Part shown: one piece after another, positions 33,069-41,615 of the stretch
Numbering within the stretch: the first letter of the stretch is position 1
Layout of the letters: each line of letters begins with the position of its first letter
Assembly: GCA_038317345.1 (NCBI GenBank)
Contig: JBBQBH010000006.1
Coordinates: 10,184-74,183 of the forward strand
Origin: Mayfieldus sp038317345
GTDB taxonomy: Bacteria > Actinomycetota > Thermoleophilia > Solirubrobacterales > 70-9
Direction of reading: 5' to 3'
Length of the DNA: 64,000 nucleotides
Translations under genes and position numbers: made by a program
The notes under the pieces: generated by a model
Told to the model about the DNA's origin: nothing
The model's database searches: none
The model's input: only the letters and a program-made list of their open reading frames with translations

Positions 33069-34796
33069 ATGGCGCTGCTCATCCTCTTTGCACTGATCGC
33101 AGGCGCAGGGACCGCTCTGTCGCCCTGCGTGTTGCCGGTTCTGCCCGCTGTGCTCTCCGCCGGCGTCACCGGCGGCAGGCGCCGCCCGCTCGGCGTCGCC
33201 ACCGGATTGGCCCTGTCCTTCACCTTCGCGACCGTCGCCCTCGTCTACGTGATCGACGCGCTGGGGCTGCCGAACGACTTCGCCCGCACGCTTGCGATCG
33301 TCGTTCTTGCCGTGTTTGGGGTCACGCTGCTGGTGCCGCCGCTCTCCGACCGGGTCGAGGCGCTGGCGAGCAGGTTCGTGAGCGGGCCGCAGGGCTTCCG
33401 CGGTGACGGCTTCTGGGGCGGGCTGCTGCTCGGGGCGAGTCTCGGATTCGTCTACGCGCCCTGCGCGGGGCCGATCCTCGCCGGCGTGATCACGGTGTCG
33501 GCCGCGCAGCCGTTCACGGCCGACAAGCTCCTCGTCGCCTTCGCCTATGGGGTCGGGTCGGCGGCGGTGATCTACGCGATCCTGCTCGGTGGGCGGCGGG
33601 TGACCGATCACCTCGGCCGGCTGCGCGGACGGGTCAACTACGTGATGGGGGCGGTGATGATCGCGGTTGCGATCGTCCTCGCGACCAACACCGACATCAA
33701 GTTCGAGACCAGCCTCGCCAAATCGGCGCCCTCCTTCCTGGTGTTTCCGACCAAGTCGATCGAGGAAAGCTCGGCGGTGCAGAGCGACCTCGCACAGCTC
33801 CACGGGTACAAGGTGCAGCAGGCGGTGGGGGAGAGCGAGGCGAACGCGGGGAGCAGCCTGCCGGTGGTCGCCCCGGCGCCGAACTTCAGCCACACGCAGC
33901 GTTGGTTCAACACGCCCGGCGGCCGGCCGCTGTCGATTCCGGGATTGCGTGGCAAGGTCGTGCTGATCGATTTCTGGACCTACACCTGCATCAATTGCCT
34001 GCGCACGCTGCCCCACGTCGAGGCCTGGTACCGCAAGTACCGCCGCGACGGGCTGGTCGTCGTCGGGGTCCACACGCCCGAGTTCCCGTTCGAGAAGGAA
34101 GCCGGCAACGTCGACGAGGCGATCGCTTCCAACGGCCTCACCTACCCGGTGGTCCAGGACAACGACTACGGGACCTGGAACGCCTACGCGAACCAGTACT
34201 GGCCCGCCAAGTACCTGATCGACGCCCGGGGCAGAATCCGCTACGTCCACTTCGGCGAGGGCGACTACGGCACAACCGAAAGCGTGATCCGCTCGCTGCT
34301 GGCCGAGCGCGGGGACGGCAAGCTGGGCGGCATGACCAGAGTCCGGGCGCAGACGCCCTCGCCCGGCCTCACCACTCCCGAGTCCTACCTGGGCGGCGCC
34401 CGCGCCGAGCGGTTCGTCAACAGCCCGCGGCCCGGTGCCCACCACTACACGCTCCCCGCCGGCCCGTTGCCGCCCGACCACCTCGCCTACGGGGGTCGCT
34501 GGCGGATCACGGCGGAATCGGCGACCGCCCTTGGCGGCTCGACACTGAAGCTCGAGTTCGGTGCCCGCCGCGTCTTTCTGGTCCTCGGGTCGCCGCAGGC
34601 TTCGTTACCGCTGCGTGTCCTGCTTGACGGAAAGCCGATCCCCGACCGCCTCGCCGGGGCCGACGTCCACGGCGGGGTCGCGACGATCGACGCCCAGCGC
34701 CTCTACAAGCTCGTCAACCTTCCCCGGGTCGAGCGCCACACGCTGACCCTCCGCTTCGCGCCCGGGATCTCGGGCTACGCGTTCACGTTCGGCTAG
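33069..34796 (+). CDS. DipZ-like CcdA/TlpA fusion protein
   Basis: A 575-residue membrane protein combining electron transport and thiol chemistry. Residues 1-215 form a CcdA/DsbD-beta domain of six helices with cysteines in SPCVLP (C20) and YAPCAGP. A linker leads to an extracellular thioredoxin/TlpA domain with the redox pair C307-I-N-C310 in FWTYTCINCLRTLP. The C-terminal 150 residues (HHYTLPAGPLPPDHLAYGGRW ...) are a carbohydrate-binding-like beta module, as in M. tuberculosis DipZ. It should reduce periplasm-like thiols, for instance in cytochrome c maturation. Its stop overlaps a convergent methyltransferase by 4 bases. Confidence 0.9.
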   Translation: MALLILFALIAGAGTALSPCVLPVLPAVLSAGVTGGRRRPLGVATGLALSFTFATVALVYVIDALGLPNDFARTLAIVVLAVFGVTLLVPPLSDRVEALASRFVSGPQGFRGDGFWGGLLLGASLGFVYAPCAGPILAGVITVSAAQPFTADKLLVAFAYGVGSAAVIYAILLGGRRVTDHLGRLRGRVNYVMGAVMIAVAIVLATNTDIKFETSLAKSAPSFLVFPTKSIEESSAVQSDLAQLHGYKVQQAVGESEANAGSSLPVVAPAPNFSHTQRWFNTPGGRPLSIPGLRGKVVLIDFWTYTCINCLRTLPHVEAWYRKYRRDGLVVVGVHTPEFPFEKEAGNVDEAIASNGLTYPVVQDNDYGTWNAYANQYWPAKYLIDARGRIRYVHFGEGDYGTTESVIRSLLAERGDGKLGGMTRVRAQTPSPGLTTPESYLGGARAERFVNSPRPGAHHYTLPAGPLPPDHLAYGGRWRITAESATALGGSTLKLEFGARRVFLVLGSPQASLPLRVLLDGKPIPDRLAGADVHGGVATIDAQRLYKLVNLPRVERHTLTLRFAPGISGYAFTFG

Positions 34797-35725
34797 CTGG
34801 CCGACGGCTTGCGCGCCGAGAGCACCAAGTTGTAGAACAGCTGCGGCGGAAGCCGCGGCTCCAGCAACGCCCCGTCGAGGCGCTGCAGCGCCATGTAGGT
34901 GCGAAACGCGAACACCCGCCAGCGCATCGGCACCTCGTCGGGCTCGGCGGTCGACTCTAGGGTGCGCACCCCCCACCCGTAGACGTTGGCGAGCAGCTCC
35001 TCGCCACGCACCCGCGGCTGCTCGAGGCCCGCGGCGGAGAGCATCCTTCGCAGGTCGCCGGGGGCGAAGGAGTGCACGTCGACCTGCGATTCGAGAATTG
35101 CCCCGCCGTCGCCCTCGGGTGCGCCGTTGACGCAGCGGCCAGCGCCGAGGGCGCGGCGCCACAGCGGCGAGACGGCTAGGGCGGCGCGCTTCGGCAGCGC
35201 CGCGAGCAGGTCCCCGTAGCGCGAGGGCTCGCCGCAGAAGGCGACCCGGCCCCCCGGTCGCAGGACGCGAGCGAACTCCGCGAAGGCCCGCTCGAGGTCG
35301 GGAATGTGGTGCAGGACCGCGTGGCCGAAGACGAAGTCAAAGCTTTCGTCGTCGAAGGGGAGCTGTTCGGCGTCGGTCGCGACCGTCTCCACCGCGACCC
35401 CCAACTCGTCAGCCGTCGCACCCAGGGTCGCCAGCATCCCGGGCGAGATGTCGGTTGCCGTGGCGCGCTCGATGATCCCGAGTTGGAGCAGGTTCAGGGA
35501 GAAGTAGCCCGTGCCTGCACCGATCTCGAGCGCGTCGCCGAACGGGCGCTCGTCGGACCCGCCCAGCGCCTTGCGCAGCTTGCCGAGCACCTGCTGCTGG
35601 CCGACCGCCCCGAAGTCGATTCCCCACTTGCCGTCGTATGATGCGGCGGCCGCGTCGTGGTAGCGCGTGTTGACGTCCCGTATGCGGTCCGGGCTCTCGC
35701 TGAGGGCCGCTGGCATTGCCGGCAA
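34793..35725 (-). CDS. class I SAM-dependent methyltransferase
   Basis: A 310-residue Rossmann-fold methyltransferase. Motif I is ALEIGAGTGYFSLNLL (about 66-80), motif II ATATDISPGML, and FDFVFGHAVLHHIPDLERAFAEFARVLRPGGRVAFCGEP covers motifs III-post. The ~130-residue C-terminal part (VHSFAPGDLRRMLSAAG onwards) is family-specific. Substrate unknown. Convergent with DipZ and divergent from the next methyltransferase (56 bases apart), so it may or may not belong to the polysaccharide cluster. Confidence 0.85.
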   Translation of the reverse strand: MPAMPAALSESPDRIRDVNTRYHDAAAASYDGKWGIDFGAVGQQQVLGKLRKALGGSDERPFGDALEIGAGTGYFSLNLLQLGIIERATATDISPGMLATLGATADELGVAVETVATDAEQLPFDDESFDFVFGHAVLHHIPDLERAFAEFARVLRPGGRVAFCGEPSRYGDLLAALPKRAALAVSPLWRRALGAGRCVNGAPEGDGGAILESQVDVHSFAPGDLRRMLSAAGLEQPRVRGEELLANVYGWGVRTLESTAEPDEVPMRWRVFAFRTYMALQRLDGALLEPRLPPQLFYNLVLSARKPSAS

Positions 35726-35780
35726 TGCTAGTGCCCTGGTTCAGCACCCCTGCGTTTACATCGTCTAGGGTCGGGTTCCG

Positions 35781-36548
35781 TTGCGGACCACCCTCCGCGC
35801 CGTGCCTCACCTCCAGCAGAATCAGCCCCCCGACGTGCCGCCGCTCGAGCTGACCGGCGAGCGAACCCTGCCCGACGTCCCGGAGGAGAACTACTGGTAC
35901 CGTCGCCACGTCGCCGTCTATGAGTGGATCGCGGAGCGCTCCACCGGGCTGCGGGTCGCCGATCTTGCCTGCGGCGAGGGTTATGGCTCAGACCTTCTGG
36001 CCGGGCGGGCGGCGCAGGTGATCGGGGTCGACGCCAACCCGGAGGCGTTCGAGCATGCCCGGATGCGCTACCGCCGCTCCAACCTGCGCTTCGGTCGCGG
36101 GCTGGTGGAGGAGTTCTCAGAGCCGCAGGACGCGATCGTCTTCCTGCAGACGATCGAGCACGTCGAAAGGCCGGACCAGCTGCTGCGTCGGTTCGCGGAG
36201 CTGGCCCCGGTCTCCTACGTCTCGACCCCGAACCGCCTCACCCTGGCGCCCCCGGGCGCCACGAAGTCGGACAACCCCTGGCACCTGCGCGAATACACGT
36301 TCGAGGAGTACAGAGAGCTGCTGGATCCCTGCTTCTCGCGGGTCGAGGTCCTGGGGCTGGTCCACGCCGGCAAGCTGCGCGCACACCAGATCGCGCTGCG
36401 CCTCGGCTGGGACAGGGTCCACCCGGCGCTGCGCCTCACCGAGCCCTTCTACTCCCGCTTCGTCCCGGCGATCACCTCCTCCGACTTCGATCTTCGCGAC
36501 GGCGACCTCGAACGCGCCCTCGACTTCCTGGCGGTCTGCCATGCGTGA
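35781..36548 (+). CDS. class I methyltransferase of polysaccharide cluster (Rv3030-like)
   Basis: A 255-residue SAM methyltransferase; TTG start at 35781, GTG at 35802 possible. Motif I VADLACGEGYGSDLLA (about 57-72), VIGVDANPEAFEHARMRY, IVFLQTIEHVERPDQLLRRF. It overlaps the GH57 gene by 8 bases. In mycobacteria, the same order (methyltransferase Rv3030, GH57 Rv3031, glucosyltransferase Rv3032, then an opposite-strand hexapeptide acyltransferase) makes 6-O-methylglucose lipopolysaccharide. By analogy it may methylate an alpha-glucan; this is inference from context. Confidence 0.8.
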   Translation: MRTTLRAVPHLQQNQPPDVPPLELTGERTLPDVPEENYWYRRHVAVYEWIAERSTGLRVADLACGEGYGSDLLAGRAAQVIGVDANPEAFEHARMRYRRSNLRFGRGLVEEFSEPQDAIVFLQTIEHVERPDQLLRRFAELAPVSYVSTPNRLTLAPPGATKSDNPWHLREYTFEEYRELLDPCFSRVEVLGLVHAGKLRAHQIALRLGWDRVHPALRLTEPFYSRFVPAITSSDFDLRDGDLERALDFLAVCHA

Positions 36549-38010
36549 ACCGGGGGGTCAGCAAGGTCGCGACCACCCCGTCGCCCCCGCAAGCGGAGCT
36601 GAGGAGGCGACGGTTATTGGTGACCTGGCGATCGTCCTCCACTCGCACATGCCCTACGTCGAGGGCTTCGGCACCTATCCCTTCGGCGAGGAGTGGCTGT
36701 TCGACGCCGCGGTCCGGTCCTACCTTCCGGTCCTCGAGGTGGCGGGCGACCTGACCATGACCGTGACGCCGGTGCTCGCCGATCAACTCGAGGACCCGGG
36801 GGCGCGGGAGCGCCTGCGCAGCTTCCTGGTCGAGCTGCGGATCGCGGCCGCCGAAGCCGACCTCGAGGAGGTGCCGGCTGAGAACCGCGACGCTGTTCGG
36901 GCTGAGGCGGAGCGCTACCGCCATTCGCTGGATTTGCTCGACGCCTGCGAAGGCGACCTGCCGGCGGCCTTCCGCAGCGCCCGAGACGAAGGACGGATCG
37001 CACTGATGGGGTCAGCAGCCACCCACGCCGTGCTGCCGCTGCTGGCGACCCGGGCGGGGCTGCGGCTGCAGCTCGACGCCGGGCTGCGCTCGCATCGGCG
37101 CCGTTTCGGCTGGGACGGGGGCGCCTGGCTTCCCGAGTGCGCCTACGTGCCCGGATTGGAGCGGGAGCTGGCCGAGCAGGATGTCTCCCACTTCTGCGTC
37201 GACCAGAGCGCCCATGAGAACGGGCTCGACGCGCTTACGCCGGTCGCCACCGAGGCGGGCCCGGTCGCCTTCACGATCGACTGGGAGGCCGTCTCGTGGC
37301 TGTGGTCGGAGACCGGGTACCCGGCCGGGCCGGACTACCTGCAGTTTGCGGCCAAATCGATGCGGGGGATGAGGCTGTGGCGGGTTGGGGGCGGGGCCTA
37401 CGACCCGGCCGCTGCGGCTGGAGCCGCCCGTCGCCACGCGGTTGAGTTCGCGCAGGCGGTGGCAGAGCGGTTGGCGGTCTTCCGGCGCGACAGGGGGCGG
37501 GCCGGGCTGATCGTCTTCGCGGTCGACACCGAGCTGATCGGCCACTGGTGGTCGGAGGGCCCGATCTGGCTGCGGGAGGTGCTGCGGCTGGCGCCCGAAC
37601 ACGGCATACGGCTGCTGACCCTGCCGCAGGCGCTCGCCGAGCACGAGCCCGAGCAGCGGTCGCTTGGCGCCGCAAGCTGGGGCGAGGGCAAGGACTTCCG
37701 CACCTGGGACGCGCCGGCGGTGGCCGATCTGGCCTGGGCCGCGCGGCGCTGCGAGTTGCGGCTGCTGCGGGCCCTGGGGGAGGGCCTCAACGGTCCGCGG
37801 GCGCTGCGCGCCGCGCGCGAGCTGCTCGCCCTTCAGTCGAGCGACTGGGCCTTCCTCGATGCCCGCCGGCAGGCTGGCGATTACCCGTTTCAACGCGCCA
37901 CCGGGCACGCCGGGGCGATGCTGGAGGCCATAGACTCAGCCCGCGAGCCCGACCCGCGAATGCGAGCCCTGGCACCAGACCTCAGCCTCGTCCCATTGCT
38001 CGAGCCCTAA
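36541..38010 (+). CDS. GH57 family alpha-1,4-glucan branching-type enzyme (Rv3031-like)
   Basis: A 489-residue glycoside hydrolase family 57 protein. Motif 1 is LHSHMPYVEGFGTYPFGEEW, GAWLPECAYVPGLE carries the presumed nucleophile Glu, and FAVDTELIGHWWSEGPIWL the presumed acid/base Asp. The C-terminal helical part (WAARRCELRLLRALG ... LLALQSSDWAFL) is typical of branching enzymes. The ATG overlaps the methyltransferase stop. The first ~25 residues (MREPGGQQGRDHPVAPASGA) derive from hairpin element copy C. The natural N-terminus would be close to IGDLAIVLHSHMPY. Likely forms alpha-1,6 branches in a glucan with the GT4 next door. Confidence 0.88.
   Translation: MREPGGQQGRDHPVAPASGAEEATVIGDLAIVLHSHMPYVEGFGTYPFGEEWLFDAAVRSYLPVLEVAGDLTMTVTPVLADQLEDPGARERLRSFLVELRIAAAEADLEEVPAENRDAVRAEAERYRHSLDLLDACEGDLPAAFRSARDEGRIALMGSAATHAVLPLLATRAGLRLQLDAGLRSHRRRFGWDGGAWLPECAYVPGLERELAEQDVSHFCVDQSAHENGLDALTPVATEAGPVAFTIDWEAVSWLWSETGYPAGPDYLQFAAKSMRGMRLWRVGGGAYDPAAAAGAARRHAVEFAQAVAERLAVFRRDRGRAGLIVFAVDTELIGHWWSEGPIWLREVLRLAPEHGIRLLTLPQALAEHEPEQRSLGAASWGEGKDFRTWDAPAVADLAWAARRCELRLLRALGEGLNGPRALRAARELLALQSSDWAFLDARRQAGDYPFQRATGHAGAMLEAIDSAREPDPRMRALAPDLSLVPLLEP
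36553..36613 (+). repeat. in-frame hairpin element, copy C, at the 5' end of the GH57 gene
   Basis: Stem CCGTCGCC (36578-36585) with GGCGACGG (36606-36613), 8 perfect pairs, and 20-base loop CCCGCAAGCGGAGCTGAGGA that matches copy A at 18 of 20 positions. The left flank holds the perfect palindrome GGTCGCGACC. It encodes QQGRDHPVAPASGAEEAT in the same frame as the two other copies. Confidence 0.65.
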
Positions 38011-38017
38011 TCCACCC

Positions 38018-39211
38018 TTGACCCGGCTGCTGATCCTCTCTTGGGAGTACCCGCCGTTGATAGAGGGTGGGCTGGCTCGCCACGTGCGCAAGCTCGCCGA
38101 AGCGCTGGTCGACCTCGATCTCGACGTGCACGTCCTCACCCGCGGCGGGGAGGAGTCGCCCGCCGAGGAGCAGGCCGGCGGGGTGACCATCCACCGCATC
38201 CGTGAGCCGAAGCGGCCGACGGACCTGGGCGAGTTCGTCGCCTGGGTCGAGCGGATGAACTCCGACATGCTGGCGGCGGGCGTCGAGCTCGGCGATCGCT
38301 TCTCCTTCGATCTGGTCCATGGGCACGACTGGCTGGTCGCAAACGCCTGCGACCACCTCGCGAAGCGCTTCGGAGCGCCGCTGATCACGACGATCCATGC
38401 CACCGAGCACGGCCGCCACCAGGGATGGGTCGACAAGCACCCGCAGTCCTATATCCACGGCGTCGAGCGCTGGATCACCAATCGATCGGACCGCGTGATC
38501 GCCTGCTCGTATTACATGCGCGAGCAGATCGCCGACATCTTCGGCGTCGAGGGAGAGCGGGTCTCGGTGATCCCCAACGGCATCGACCCCCGCGACCTGC
38601 AGCCGCAGGACCCGGCCGAGCTTCGCCGCCTGCGGCTCGAGTTCGCCGATCCCAATCAAAAGCTGGTGCTGCTGGTCGGGCGGCTGGTCTACGAGAAGGG
38701 GTTCCAGCTGGCGCTGGAGGCGATGCCGGGCGTAATAGAGCGCGTCCCGGGCACCCGCTTCCTGGTCGCCGGATCGGGCACCCACGAGGCCGAGCTGCGT
38801 CGCCAGGCGGAGGGCCTCGGGTTGATGGAGCACGGGACGTTCTTGGGCTGGATCGGGGACGACGTCCTGCACTCGCTGTACCCGATCGCCGACATCTGCG
38901 TCGTTCCTTCGATCTACGAGCCGTTCGGGCTGGTGGCGCTGGAGGCGATGGCGTCCGGCTGCCCATGCCTCGTCGCCGATACCGGCGGGTTGCGGGAGGT
39001 GGTCCCGCACGAGGAGGCGGGGCTGCGATTCCGCGCTCGCGACCCCGAGGCGCTGGCAGAGATGGCGGTGCGCGTGCTGGGCGACGAGCAGCTCGGCGAG
39101 CGCCTGGTCAGCGAGGGCCTCGAGCACATCCGTCGCTTCGACTGGGCGGACATCGCCGAGCAGACCGTCGCGGTCTACGAACAGGTGGTTGGCAAGAGGG
39201 CCAGCGCCTGA
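38018..39211 (+). CDS. GT4 glycosyltransferase, glycogen synthase-like (Rv3032-like)
   Basis: A 397-residue GT-B fold enzyme; TTG start gives MTRLLILSWEYPPLIEGGLA, the glycogen-synthase-like N-terminal motif with the GGL nucleotide-binding turn. C-terminal marks are SVIPNGIDPRDL, VLLVGRLVYEKGFQLALEA and the E-x7-E motif in YEPFGLVALEAMASGCP. It would add alpha-1,4-glucose from a nucleotide sugar. It follows the GH57 gene by 7 bases, pairing elongation with branching. Its stop touches the opposite-strand acyltransferase stop. Confidence 0.9.
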   Translation: MTRLLILSWEYPPLIEGGLARHVRKLAEALVDLDLDVHVLTRGGEESPAEEQAGGVTIHRIREPKRPTDLGEFVAWVERMNSDMLAAGVELGDRFSFDLVHGHDWLVANACDHLAKRFGAPLITTIHATEHGRHQGWVDKHPQSYIHGVERWITNRSDRVIACSYYMREQIADIFGVEGERVSVIPNGIDPRDLQPQDPAELRRLRLEFADPNQKLVLLVGRLVYEKGFQLALEAMPGVIERVPGTRFLVAGSGTHEAELRRQAEGLGLMEHGTFLGWIGDDVLHSLYPIADICVVPSIYEPFGLVALEAMASGCPCLVADTGGLREVVPHEEAGLRFRARDPEALAEMAVRVLGDEQLGERLVSEGLEHIRRFDWADIAEQTVAVYEQVVGKRASA

Positions 39212-39832
39212 TCAGGGCTCGACCGGATCGGACCAGCGCAGCTCGCTTGGCGCCTCGCGCATGCGGATCACCTTCGCCGGCACGCCCCCGACTACCGCGT
39301 TTGCCGGTACGTCCTTGGTGACCACGGCGTTGGTCCCGATCACCGAGTTGTCGCCGACCCGCACGCCGCGCAGCACGCAGGCGCCGTAGCCGATCCAGAC
39401 GTTCGACCCCACGACTGTGTCGCGCTTGTAGATGCCCTGGACCCGGATCGGCCGTTCGACCTCGGCGACGCCGTGATCGAAGTCGATGAACATCGCGCGG
39501 TCGGCGATCACGCATTGCTCGCCGATCCGCACCCGCTGGTAGGCGGAGATCGTGCACTCCTGTCCGATCACCGTCTTGTCGCCGATCTCGACCACTCCCT
39601 CGTGACAGCGGATCTTGGTCCGGTCGCCGATCCAGACGAAGCGCCCGAAGCGGATCGTCCCCCGGCGCCCGATCTGCAGCTCGAGATGCGGACCGAGGAA
39701 GAGCAGGCCATTCGTCTGCCAGCGCCAGCCGGCGCTCGTGAACAGGCGCCGCCACAGAAAGCGCCACAAAAGGCGCGCGTACTCGGGCGTCAGCATCCTC
39801 TGTTGGGCCAGAAAGCGGGTGAGGCGAATCAT
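39212..39832 (-). CDS. left-handed beta-helix (hexapeptide repeat) acyltransferase
   Basis: A 206-residue LbH transferase from the ATG at 39832 (MIRLTRFLAQQRML); longer starts would run into the meaB start and were rejected. Hexapeptide repeats run from about residue 75 to 185 (IRFGRFVWIGDRTKIRCHEG ... VVGSNVWIGYGACVLRGVRVGDNSVIGTNAVVTKDVPANAVV), and the catalytic His is in IDFDHGV. Similar to maltose/galactoside O-acetyltransferases. Placement after the GT4 gene on the opposite strand is the same as Rv3034c, so it may acylate the glucan product. Confidence 0.82.
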   Translation of the reverse strand: MIRLTRFLAQQRMLTPEYARLLWRFLWRRLFTSAGWRWQTNGLLFLGPHLELQIGRRGTIRFGRFVWIGDRTKIRCHEGVVEIGDKTVIGQECTISAYQRVRIGEQCVIADRAMFIDFDHGVAEVERPIRVQGIYKRDTVVGSNVWIGYGACVLRGVRVGDNSVIGTNAVVTKDVPANAVVGGVPAKVIRMREAPSELRWSDPVEP

Positions 39833-39873
39833 CGGGAGCCGCACTGTAGAGGCCGCGTCTAGACTCAGCCGCC

Positions 39874-40836
39874 GTGGCGGAGGCCGCAAAATCAGCCTCG
39901 CTGGCCGAGCGGGTTCTGGAGGGCGACAAGCGCGCCCTCGCCCGCGCGATCACGCTGATCGAGTCCGATGACCCGGCGGGCTGGGAGCTGGTGCGCGAGG
40001 TCTATCCACGCACCGGCCGCGCCAGGATCGTCGGCTTCACCGGGCCGCCCGGGGTCGGTAAGAGCACGATCATCGGCGCCCTGACGACGCAGCTGCGCGC
40101 CGCCGACCGCGAGATCGGGGTGCTCTCGATCGATCCCTCGAGCCCGTTCACGCGCGGCGCCCTGCTCGGCGACCGGATCCGGCTCTCCGAGCACTTCCTT
40201 GACCCGGGCGTATTCATCCGCTCGATGGCCTCGCGGGGGGCGCTCGGTGGGCTCTCGGAGCACGCCCTGCAGGCGGCGCTGGTGATGGACGCGGCGGGCA
40301 AGGACGACGTGCTGCTGGAGACCGTCGGCGTCGGACAGGGGGAGATCGACATCGTCGATCACGCCGACACCATCGTGCTTGCGCTGATGCCCGGGTCGGG
40401 GGACTCGATCCAGGCGCTGAAGGCGGGGGTGATGGAGATTCCCGACCTGATCCTCGTCAACAAGGCGGACCACCCGATGACCGACACGATGGTGCGCGAG
40501 ATCCGCAGCGTGCTCTCGCTGGCCGAGGACACCGGCGGTTGGCAGGTGCCTATCCTTCGCACCGAGGCATCGAAGGGCGAGGGGATCGAGGAGCTTGCGA
40601 CCAAGATCGATGAACACCGGGCGCATATCGAGAGCGAAGGGACATTGGAGCGACGCCGCGCCCGCAACCTTCGAAACGAGGTGTTGGGGATCGCGTCTGC
40701 GCGCCTGCGCCGCCGGCTCACAGAGGCCGTCGCGGACGATCCCCAGGTCGCTGAGCTGCTGGAGCGCGTCGTGAAGCGCGAGCTCGACCCGGCGACCGCG
40801 GCCGGCGAGCTGCTGGAGAGGCCAATCGATGGCTGA
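39874..40836 (+). CDS. meaB: MeaB/ArgK-type G-protein chaperone of B12 mutase
   Basis: A 320-residue G3E/SIMIBI GTPase that gates adenosylcobalamin loading and protects acyl-CoA mutases. GTG start. Walker A GPPGVGKS (57-64), the family SIDPSSPFTRGALLGDRIRL, switch II ETVGVGQGEIDIVDHADT, base motif LVNKADHP (NKAD) and a C-terminal dimerisation arm (ELLERVVKRELDPATAAGELL). Its mutase and B12 subunit partners are at 50649-52304 and 56808-57242 in this window, not adjacent. It overlaps the next gene by 8 bases. Confidence 0.93.
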   Translation: MAEAAKSASLAERVLEGDKRALARAITLIESDDPAGWELVREVYPRTGRARIVGFTGPPGVGKSTIIGALTTQLRAADREIGVLSIDPSSPFTRGALLGDRIRLSEHFLDPGVFIRSMASRGALGGLSEHALQAALVMDAAGKDDVLLETVGVGQGEIDIVDHADTIVLALMPGSGDSIQALKAGVMEIPDLILVNKADHPMTDTMVREIRSVLSLAEDTGGWQVPILRTEASKGEGIEELATKIDEHRAHIESEGTLERRRARNLRNEVLGIASARLRRRLTEAVADDPQVAELLERVVKRELDPATAAGELLERPIDG

Positions 40837-41251
40837 GCCCAAGCCAGCCGGCAGTGCCCCCCCGCCGCTCAAGGAGGCGCTGGGCTGGATCGGCTTTCGG
40901 GTCGACGACATGAACGGCTCCCGGGTCGCCCGGGTGGTGGGGATCTACGTTGACGCCGAGGACGAAGAGCCGGTCTGGGTGGTGGTCAAGCTGGGGCGGT
41001 TCGGCAAGGTGACCGCGATCCCCTACGCCGATTGCGCCGATGGTCCCGGTCGGCTTTGGGTGGCGCATGGGCGTAAGTCGGTTCGCGGCGCTCCACCGAT
41101 CGACCCCGGACAACCGCTGACTCGCGAGCGCGAGATGGACCTCTACGACCACTATCTGATCCGCCCCGATCGCGGGCGGCACGGCAAGATCGTGGAGCGC
41201 GACGAGGAGTCGGCCACGGCGAAGCCGGCCGCCGAAGGCGGCCAAGGCTGA
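40829..41251 (+). CDS. PRC-barrel-like small protein
   Basis: A 140-residue protein. Residues about 15-70 (LGWIGFRVDDMNGSRVARVVGIYVDAEDEEPVWVVVKLG) match the PRC-barrel beta fold, and RFGKVTAIPYADCADGPGRL continues it. The end (YDHYLIRPDRGRHGKIVERDEE) is charged. PRC-barrels occur in RNA metabolism and photosynthetic proteins; no specific role is evident. Coupled to meaB by an 8-base overlap. Confidence 0.65.
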   Translation: MAEPKPAGSAPPPLKEALGWIGFRVDDMNGSRVARVVGIYVDAEDEEPVWVVVKLGRFGKVTAIPYADCADGPGRLWVAHGRKSVRGAPPIDPGQPLTREREMDLYDHYLIRPDRGRHGKIVERDEESATAKPAAEGGQG

Positions 41252-41262
41252 TCAGGTTTGCC

Positions 41263-41483
41263 TCAGGCTGACAGTCGACGGCGGGGCTCGTCCAGCGACG
41301 ACCAGCTCCCCACGACCAGCTCCCCAAATCGGACAGTGCCTCGTTGAACTGCTCCGATTTGCGGTCACCGCGCCGCCGTGGCGGGCTGTCTTGCCCCACC
41401 GCGCGCAACTGAGCAGGCTGGTCTGCGAAGTCCGCCTGCGCATCCATGATCTCTTGCCAGCGGGTGTCTCTCTCCTCGTCCAT
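41263..41483 (-). pseudogene. small gene disrupted by a 14-bp tandem duplication
   Basis: An ATG at 41483 has GGAGG exactly 5 bases before it. The frame reads MDEERDTRWQEIMDAQADFA... and, at present, runs on antisense into the PRC-barrel gene. At 41298-41325 ACGACCAGCTCCCC occurs twice in perfect tandem. Removing one copy gives a 68-residue protein ending SSLDEPRRRLSA with TGA at 41265-41263, 11 bases short of the convergent PRC gene. Hence the duplication likely caused a frameshift. Alternatives: phase-variable repeat, or no gene at all. Rest of the 41252-41615 gap: nothing recognised. Confidence 0.45.
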
Positions 41484-41615
41484 CTCCACCTCCACGACTA
41501 GGTGACAGAACGAACGTAAGTCTCCCTGCGCCGTCGGTCGTCGCGCCACCCATGCCGAAAATTCACTCAGCAAGCTGCGCAATGAGCGTGCCTGTGAGCG
41601 TGCCTGTTCAGGCGT

